Assembly (NCBI GenBank): GCA_013076295.1
Contig: RQOL01000532.1
Span: 2,976,001-3,040,000 of the forward strand
Source: Sanderia malayensis
Lineage: Eukaryota; Cnidaria; Scyphozoa; Semaeostomeae; Pelagiidae
Length of the DNA stretch: 64,000 bases
Direction of reading: 5' to 3'
The translations under genes were made by a program, and so were the position numbers. A model generated the notes under the pieces. The model did no database searches and was not told the DNA's origin. It saw only the letters and a list, made by a program, of their open reading frames with translations. Below are positions 57,853 to 64,000 of this stretch, one piece after another (within the stretch, counting starts at the first letter, position 1; every line of letters begins with the position of its first letter).

Positions 57853-59001
57853 ATGGCCGAGAGATCAGGCGATTACGTTTCATCGCACATTGCGAAATTC
57901 GAAGGAAAGAATTTCCATTTGTGGAAATTCAAGATGCAAATGATTCTAGAAGATAAAGATCTTTGGAATATTGTTTGTGGTGAAGAGGAAGAGCCTGTTG
58001 GTGAAGGGTCTACTGAGGCTTCAATTCAGAGATTTCGAAAGCGTGCGAGAAAGGCCTTTGCGACTATATGTTTGTCCTTGGGTGATAATCAACTATCTTT
58101 GGTTCGATCGGCTCAGACGGCGAGAGAAGCGTGGCTAAAATTGGAAGGTCACTATGAGGTAAAATCCTTGGCAAATAAGCTATTCTTACGTAAACAGTAT
58201 TTTTCTGCTACGATGTCAGAAGGAGATACTATGATGGAGCATGTTAATAAAATGAGAAGTTTAGCTGAACAGTTAAGCTCAGTGGGAGCTCAAGTGAGCG
58301 AGGATGATCAAGTGGCGACACTATTGTGCAGTCTTCCGGACTCTTACAATAATCTTATTGTTGCGTTAGAGTCACGTGCTGATGATCTGAACATGGAGTT
58401 TGTGATAGCACGTTTACTACACGAGGAACGGAAACGCTGTGAAGTTTCGTCTGATCCTGATATTGCGATGGAGAAAGCTCTTATGGCTGCAAAGGAAAAG
58501 CCTTCAATGCACAAGCCAAAATTTGGAAATAAAAGAGGAAAATGCTTCAACTGTGGCTTAAAAGGACATTTTGCACGAAATTGTCATAAACCAAAGAAGT
58601 CAAAGGAGAGGCATGAGCAGCAAGCGACTTTCACAGAAACTACTGATAACAAGAATGCTCTATTTTGGGGATCATCAAATACAAACAGTGATGAATGTTT
58701 TATTTGGTATATTGATTCGGGGGCGTCTCAGCACATGTCCTGTAATAAGAACTGGATGAAGAATTACAATGAATTCTCAGTTCCAGAAAAGGTTCGTTTG
58801 GGTGACAATCGCACAGTAGAGGCACTCGGGAAAGGAACAGTATGGCTAAGAGTTATGGCTGATGGACAATACAAACCTGTAGAGATGTCAGACGTCTTGT
58901 ATGTTCCTTCATTAGTAAAGAACTTATTTTCGGTGCGTGCAGTTGTTGATAAAGACCTTACAGTGATATTCAAAGATGACCAATGTATCATTTTGAATTA
59001 G
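57853..59001 (+). CDS. copia gag and protease part, ending at an in-frame TAG
   Basis: 382 codons from ATG 57853. The N-terminal two-thirds is the UBN2-type gag of copia elements. A CCHC zinc knuckle (CFNCGLKGHFARNC) begins at residue 231. The aspartic protease active site DSGAS is near residue 288. The frame stops at TAG 58999-59001, inside what is normally a continuous polyprotein, between protease and integrase. The next codons continue in the same frame, so this is a single nonsense codon rather than a frameshift. It could be a disabling mutation or a readthrough site. Confidence 0.93.
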   Translation: MAERSGDYVSSHIAKFEGKNFHLWKFKMQMILEDKDLWNIVCGEEEEPVGEGSTEASIQRFRKRARKAFATICLSLGDNQLSLVRSAQTAREAWLKLEGHYEVKSLANKLFLRKQYFSATMSEGDTMMEHVNKMRSLAEQLSSVGAQVSEDDQVATLLCSLPDSYNNLIVALESRADDLNMEFVIARLLHEERKRCEVSSDPDIAMEKALMAAKEKPSMHKPKFGNKRGKCFNCGLKGHFARNCHKPKKSKERHEQQATFTETTDNKNALFWGSSNTNSDECFIWYIDSGASQHMSCNKNWMKNYNEFSVPEKVRLGDNRTVEALGKGTVWLRVMADGQYKPVEMSDVLYVPSLVKNLFSVRAVVDKDLTVIFKDDQCIILN

Positions 59002-61833
59002 AGTGGAAATGTGATGGGATCAGGAAAGAAAGATGGTAAGCTGTTTATCCTTGATTGTAACATGATGGACAATCAATCTCATCAAGTTCATAGTGCTATT
59101 GGTGAAAAGTCAGCTAAATTATGGCATCAAAGATTTGGTCACCTTGGTATGAGGAATTTGAAAATCCTGCGTGATGAGAAGCTTGTTAATGGATTAAGTT
59201 TCAATGATTCAGAAGATATGAGTTTCTGTCATGGGTGTGCTAAAGGAAAGCAGAAAAGAAACTCATTTCCTAGTGATGAAGCTACACGTTCATCTGAACT
59301 GCTAGGTATAGTGCATAGTGATGTCTGCGGACCGATGCAAACAGTTAGTCTTGGTGGTAATCGGTATTTTGTGACATTTATCGATGATAAGTCCAGATTT
59401 GTGGCTGTATACTTTATGAAATCAAAGGATCAAGTGCTTCAGAAGTTCAAGGAGTATGAAGCAATGGTCACCAATGTTACTGGAAAGAAGATCAAAGTTT
59501 TTCGCTCAGATAATGGGGGTGAATATAGCTCAAGAGCATTTGATGAATTCTTGGCCAGTAAAGGTATTGTAAAGCAAAGAAGCATTCCCAGAACACCACA
59601 ACAGAATGGAGTTGCAGAAAGGATGAATAGGACCATTCAAGAGAGTGCACGATCAATGCTACATGATGCAGAATTACCTTACATCTTTTGGGCTGAAGCA
59701 GTGGCAACAGCAGTAATTCTACGAAATCGTAGTCCTACAGTTTCAGTGGAAAACATGACTCCATATGAAAGCTTCAATGGAAGAAAACCTGATGTCTCTC
59801 ATTTCAAAGTATTTGGTTGTGATGCTTATATGCATATTGCGAAAGAAGAAAGGAGGAAATGGGACCCGAAATCCAAGAAATGCGTCTTCATTGGATACAG
59901 TCTTCACAGTAAAGGCTACAGACTGTATGATCCCAAAAGAAAACAAGTCTATGAATCAAGAGATGTAATATTTGTTGAAAATGAATTTGGTGATCGTTTG
60001 CAAAGGAAGAAAACCAATGACCAGCATGCAGAAACACCTGTTATCTCTCAACCAGATGTTTGCATAGACAACAGTGAACAAGAAACAGAAGACGAAGAAA
60101 CTGTTGCTGATATGCAAATCGATCCTGGTGCCAATGGAGAGGATAATCAGAATGCTGAAAATGTGGTCATACCACGACGTTCAAATCGTATTAGAAAAGT
60201 TCCAGAGAGAAATGGATGCATAACTGGAGATTGGTGGGAAGTGGAAGATTCACTTCATGTTTCTGCTGATGAAAGCCAAGAAGAACCCACAACAATTCAA
60301 CAAGCTTTGAATTCACCTGCAAAAGGCAAGTGGAAAGCTGCACTTGATAGCGAATACTCATCACTGATGAAGAATGAAGCATGGAATCTTGTGCAACTTC
60401 CACAAGGAAGAAAACCTATTGGATGCCGTTGGGTATTCAAGATCAAGCATCATGCAGATGGCTCAATTGAGAGGTACAAGGCACGGCTCGTTGCTAAAGG
60501 GTACTCTCAAGAAGCTGGAGTCGATTTTGAAGAAACTTACTCTCCAGTTGCACGATATACCACCATACGTACAGTTCTTGCCATAGCTAATCAACTGGAC
60601 CTTGAATTGCACCAAATGGACGTGCAAACCGCATTTCTCAATGGCGAGTTACGGGAAGAGATTTACATGGATCAACCCGAAGGTTTTCTTGAAGATGGCA
60701 AAGAGAATCTCGTTTGTAAACTAAACAAAAGTCTGTATGGACTTAAGCAAGCTTCAAGATGCTGGTTTACAACTATGGATACATTCTTGAAAGAAAAAGG
60801 GTATGAACAATCAAAGTCTGATAATTGCCTATACATCAAGCGAGTGGGAGAGGAATTTATTATTATTTCTCTGTTTGTGGATGACCTGTTGCTAGCTTGT
60901 AACAGTGTCCAAATGCTTGAGAAGGAGAAGAAAGAGTTGCAAAAGCGATTTTGCATGAAAGATCTTGGCGAAGTTCATTATCTGCTTGGTATACAGATTG
61001 AACGCGACAGAGCCAGGAAGAAGATGTTGTTGCATCAAGCAAAATATCTGTCTGATATGTTGCTTAAATACGGGATGCAAGATTGCAAGCCAGTGTCAAC
61101 ACCTCAAGTAACTGGTTCAACACTTGTTGTACATGATGGTGATGCAATTGACAGGCAAAAGTATCAAGCAATCATCGGTAGTCTTACCTACGCTGTCACT
61201 ACAACACGACCTGACATTGCTCAAGCCTTGGGGTCTGTAAACCAATTTTGCTCTAACCCTAGTGGAGAACATTGGCAGAGCGTGAAACGCATATTGCACT
61301 ACATTAAAGGAACAATCAATTTGGGAATTGAGTTCGATGGATCAAGAGAAAATGAAGTTCAACTCATTGGATTCGTTGATGCAGACTGGGGTGGCAATCT
61401 AAATGGACGCAAATCTCAGTCAGGTTATTTGTTTTCAATCTGTGGCGGTATTGTCAGTTGGGCTAGCAAGAAACAGGCAACCGTTGCACTATCATCGACA
61501 GAAGCTGAGTATGTTGCGGCATGTCTTGCAACCCAGGAAGCAGTTTGGCTTCGTTCATTATTAGCTGATTTAAGTTTTGTACAAGACAAGCCAAGCATTA
61601 TCTTTGAGGATAATCAGGGTACAATCGCTCTGTCTAAAAATCCAAAATACCATTCAAGAACCAAGCACATTGATGTCAAATATCATTTTGTGCGTGATAA
61701 ATGTGAAAGTGAGGAAATCGTTCTCACTTATTGCTCTACAAACGACATGATTGCCGATATGCTGACAAAGGCATTGCCAAGAACACTCTTTGAAAGATTT
61801 CGAACATATCTGAATATGATGAAGAGAAACTAG
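59002..61833 (+). CDS. copia pol part: integrase, reverse transcriptase, RNase H
   Basis: Open for ~943 codons after the TAG, in the same frame as gag. In order: the gag-pre-integrase HHCC region (LWHQRFGHLG ... CHGCAKGKQ) and the integrase core, with VHSDVCGPM, FRSDNGGEYSS and PQQNGVAERMNRTI carrying the catalytic acids. Reverse transcriptase follows, with KARLVAKGYSQ, YSPVARYTTIR and the FVDDLLLA active site near 60870. RNase H is last (VDADWGG, SSTEAEYVA, DNQGTIALSKN) with the end motif ADMLTKALPR. The first possible Met after the stop is ATG 59014. No other lesion was seen. Normal expression would be as one polyprotein with gag. Confidence 0.95.
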   Translation, partial: SGNVMGSGKKDGKLFILDCNMMDNQSHQVHSAIGEKSAKLWHQRFGHLGMRNLKILRDEKLVNGLSFNDSEDMSFCHGCAKGKQKRNSFPSDEATRSSELLGIVHSDVCGPMQTVSLGGNRYFVTFIDDKSRFVAVYFMKSKDQVLQKFKEYEAMVTNVTGKKIKVFRSDNGGEYSSRAFDEFLASKGIVKQRSIPRTPQQNGVAERMNRTIQESARSMLHDAELPYIFWAEAVATAVILRNRSPTVSVENMTPYESFNGRKPDVSHFKVFGCDAYMHIAKEERRKWDPKSKKCVFIGYSLHSKGYRLYDPKRKQVYESRDVIFVENEFGDRLQRKKTNDQHAETPVISQPDVCIDNSEQETEDEETVADMQIDPGANGEDNQNAENVVIPRRSNRIRKVPERNGCITGDWWEVEDSLHVSADESQEEPTTIQQALNSPAKGKWKAALDSEYSSLMKNEAWNLVQLPQGRKPIGCRWVFKIKHHADGSIERYKARLVAKGYSQEAGVDFEETYSPVARYTTIRTVLAIANQLDLELHQMDVQTAFLNGELREEIYMDQPEGFLEDGKENLVCKLNKSLYGLKQASRCWFTTMDTFLKEKGYEQSKSDNCLYIKRVGEEFIIISLFVDDLLLACNSVQMLEKEKKELQKRFCMKDLGEVHYLLGIQIERDRARKKMLLHQAKYLSDMLLKYGMQDCKPVSTPQVTGSTLVVHDGDAIDRQKYQAIIGSLTYAVTTTRPDIAQALGSVNQFCSNPSGEHWQSVKRILHYIKGTINLGIEFDGSRENEVQLIGFVDADWGGNLNGRKSQSGYLFSICGGIVSWASKKQATVALSSTEAEYVAACLATQEAVWLRSLLADLSFVQDKPSIIFEDNQGTIALSKNPKYHSRTKHIDVKYHFVRDKCESEEIVLTYCSTNDMIADMLTKALPRTLFERFRTYLNMMKRN

Positions 61834-61891
61834 CCAAACTTCAATTCTTTCAAAAGAGACAATTTATTGACAATTTTTTATGATTATATTT

Positions 61892-61903
61892 TTCGAGTGG
61901 GAG
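61892..61903 (+). promoter_or_regulatory. Polypurine tract
   Basis: The purine-rich stretch GAGTGGGAG lies immediately upstream of the 3' LTR, the usual plus-strand priming site. Confidence 0.75.
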
Positions 61904-62072
61904 TGTTAAATTATGCGAAAAATATTCGTGACAAGTAGTTCCGGTTTAACACTTGTCTTCATAGCTGACTTTAGTTGTTCGTTTTTCATTCTATTATTCA
62001 CTACATTTATATTCGCTGTTCATGTTTAACCAAACGCTGTGTATTTCTTGCGTGAAACTCATAACTTTAACA
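61904..62072 (+). repeat. 3' LTR of the copia element
   Basis: Begins TGTTAAATTATGCG and ends TTTAACA, followed by the GCTAT target duplication. It has one more T in the GTTTTTCATT run than the 5' LTR. Confidence 0.95.
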
Positions 62073-62077
62073 GCTAT

Positions 62078-63007
62078 CTGGTGCGCTGTTGTAAGCCCCT
62101 CAGCGGATCCATTGCAACGCCTTGGCAGGGGCCCAGGGGGGCGGGTCTTAAAATGGCTTAGGATCCTGAAAATTCTCTATCTGCACAGTAATATAAAGTA
62201 GTCATGGGAATGGTATTAGATAAAAACTTGTTGCAAGTACTGGTCAAGCGTTCAACGTACGCGGAATGTGGCATTGCTGCAACGATCCTGGCGAACCTCC
62301 AAAACCCCATCCACACTTTTTAATTTCCAAGACCATATTTTGGATTTCCAAGACCACGAAATGTGGGAAAAACTACACTAAATTAAAGCCTGTGCGGGTC
62401 TTTGATAAAACATGACCAAAATAGGAAACTTTTGATCTCAGTTCAAAGATTTTTTCCAACTGTGAAGAGAAAGGCCAAAAATTCAACTATCATGCAAATT
62501 TTTAAGTCCTACCACACGATAATAGACAATGATAAAACTTCTTCTTGGTTATAGCTAAATATCATTAACCAAAATATTTTCTTAACCCTAAATTTCATTA
62601 TATGGTTAAGAAAAATACAACTGAATACTTTACTTGAGGTCGCAAGTAAAGTAATCAATAGCGAAATCTCATTTCGCGGGCGAGCCCTTCTTTCAGGTAA
62701 ACGGTGAAGAATTTGATAAATGATAAAGCCAATATGGGTAAAGCCTGCAAGGCGAGATCTCAACAAAGAGGGCTAGCCCTTCTGGAAGGTCCTTATCAAT
62801 GTTAACCAATAAGCAATATGCAATGCAATAGATAGATATGCAATAAGCAAACCTTAATAGACAAAGGTAAGCTGCGTTTATTATAGATGGACTTTATAAA
62901 TAAACTAACATGAACCCGTTTTCATTACTGTTGTGAGACAATAGTTGGAAAGGCCATACGATAGATAATAGAAGTCACGGTAAACCTGAGTCTGTTATCG
63001 TTAGAAG
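62078..63007. other. Intergenic region, no supported gene
   Basis: This lies between the copia element and the 3' end of the GPCR gene. The parts near 62650-62790 (GCGGGCGAGCCCTTCTTTCA and GGCGAGATCTCAACAAAGAG) look like pieces of a dispersed repeat. An AATAAA on the minus strand at 62877-62882 is suitably placed for the GPCR transcript. Confidence 0.45.
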
Positions 63008-63732
63008 CTACACGTGGCCGCCAACTTTGTTCCGAACGAAAAACCCACGGACAAATTGCTCAAATCTCTTGTCCATGAAATAATAAGCACTTGGCAAAGC
63101 TGAGAATGATGCATAGGAAATAACATTGGAATACAGTGCCAGACTAGTGTATGTTTCAAGGGCGACGCTGTTTTTTTGACTGGCGATTATACCGAATGGC
63201 AACCAAGCTATGTTGAAGATGACGTTTAGCAAGAACGTAAAGGACAGTCTCTTGGTTTCGTGGGCCTTTGCCTGCGCTCCCAACACTTCTTGTTGCTCGC
63301 GAACCGATGCTCTGAGAAAGCGTATAATGGATAATGTCAAGCGGCTGAGAACTACATTGCACGTTGTTAACCATACAGTCATAACCGCGACGACTGTTGC
63401 ATTAGAATATTTATCTGTGTTTTTCCTGAAAGGACAGTGAATTAGACGAGGTTTGATGACATACTTGTTTACTCTATCGTGCACCAATACCGACCATACG
63501 ACAAGAACGTAGACTGTGACACATGATAATACGATCTTGATGTTAGCCTTGGTTACTTTGTATTTTGTGTCCTTGATTACGGAAAACCTCTCTGTGACAA
63601 TGCAGCATATGAAGTGAAGAATGATAGCGAAGCAAAGAAATAGAGATACCAACTGAACAAGTCTTGATAATCCGCATGTTGTATTCCATTGCAGCTTCCA
63701 AGATACGACCATGACAATACATGACGGCAAAC
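63008..63732 (-). CDS. Rhodopsin-like (class A) GPCR, last exon, partial
   Basis: An acceptor at 63733-63734 opens an exon running to TAG 63010-63008 (about 241 residues). It covers the end of TM2 through the C-terminus. C at TTCGLSRL fits the conserved TM3 cysteine. IVTERFSVI is a variant of the E/DRY motif at the end of TM3. TM4, TM5 with a long basic third intracellular loop (QEVLGAQAKAHETKR), TM6 with WLPFG, and TM7 with SALPSAYYFMDKRFEQF in place of NPxxY all follow. TM1 and most of TM2 must lie in upstream exons beyond 64000, since none is evident in the remaining 270 bp. Ligand and subfamily cannot be read; many invertebrate orphan receptors look like this. Confidence 0.85.
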
Positions 63733-64000
63733 CTGTTTATGTAAAACGAGCAAGTAATTATCGGGCAACTCATTTTGAGAAAACAAAAAATTAAGAAAAG
63801 TAATAATTAACATGGTAAAAAGGAAACTGCTACAAAATTCTTAATTATAAAAAAACCTGGAAGAAAGGGAAATCTCAAACAGCGAAACCTCCGTACAACA
63901 ACGAAAATTTGGTATTGTTGGTTTTTTTAGAGACCTGTCCGTCGAGAAGTTGTTTGAAAGCTTTTTAAAGCTTGCTTTTGCAAAAAAATGACAAAATTTT

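Larger units (their letters stand above)
57600..62072 (+). mobile_element. Ty1/copia-type LTR retrotransposon, nearly intact
   Basis: Two LTRs of ~168-169 bp (57600-57767 and 61904-62072) differ by about one indel and one substitution. The 5-bp target duplication GCTAT is perfect (57595-57599 and 62073-62077). Between them is one gag-pol reading frame interrupted by a single TAG. The domain order is gag, zinc knuckle, protease, integrase, reverse transcriptase, RNase H; integrase before RT defines the copia group. A primer-binding site and a purine tract are in place. Near-identical LTRs indicate recent insertion. Confidence 0.96.

Overview
The window is intron-rich animal nuclear DNA: AT-rich, with mostly short GT-AG introns. 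The gene set is metazoan: a MAP-kinase phosphatase, a BH3-only death ligand, MFSD4-type transporters, a class A GPCR, a secreted tyrosinase and a long RCC1-repeat protein. Together with the Ty1/copia element, tRNA-derived SINEs and CCCTAA-containing repeats, this suggests an early-branching invertebrate. An anthozoan-like cnidarian is my best guess, but no single feature proves the lineage. All gene models were built by hand from splice consensus and reading-frame continuity.

Layout from left to right. The 3' part of a coiled-coil gene resembling the ANKRD26 family lies at 220-6145 (+) and starts outside the window. A small intronless ORF at 9359-9637 (+) carries a clear BIM-like BH3 helix. 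A complete three-exon DUSP6/7/9-type MAPK phosphatase spans 11050-14658 (+). A foldback-type element at about 16.15-20.09 kb has long imperfect inverted arms whose inner ends are arrays of a 45-bp repeat. Two MFSD4-like transporter genes then stand head to head, at 25757-21115 (-) and 28220-32169 (+), about 2.5 kb apart.

From 51814 down to 34058 (-) lies one 41-exon gene whose frame can be followed through all exons (1574 codons plus stop). It has an N-terminal propeller-like part, a helical middle, RCC1 repeats and a C-terminal Cys/His cluster. Its introns hold many tandem repeats, including a 1.3-kb array with telomere-like CCCTAA runs, and two copies of a tRNA-derived SINE. Next come a secreted tyrosinase with all copper-ligand histidines (56678-52745, -), a nearly intact young copia retrotransposon (57600-62072, +) with one in-frame amber codon and a perfect 5-bp target duplication, and the last exon of a rhodopsin-like GPCR (63732-63008, -).

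The genes do not form an operon or an obvious pathway. The local arrangements worth noting are the divergent MFSD4 pair, which are paralogues and may share control sequences, and the copia insertion about 0.9 kb upstream of the tyrosinase start. I saw no rRNA, CRISPR or convincing stand-alone tRNA gene. The most notable items are the BH3-only gene, the foldback element, the RCC1/propeller/solenoid gene, the 18-nt microexon in one MFSD4 paralogue, the SINE abutting a splice donor, and the probable GC-AG intron in the tyrosinase gene.
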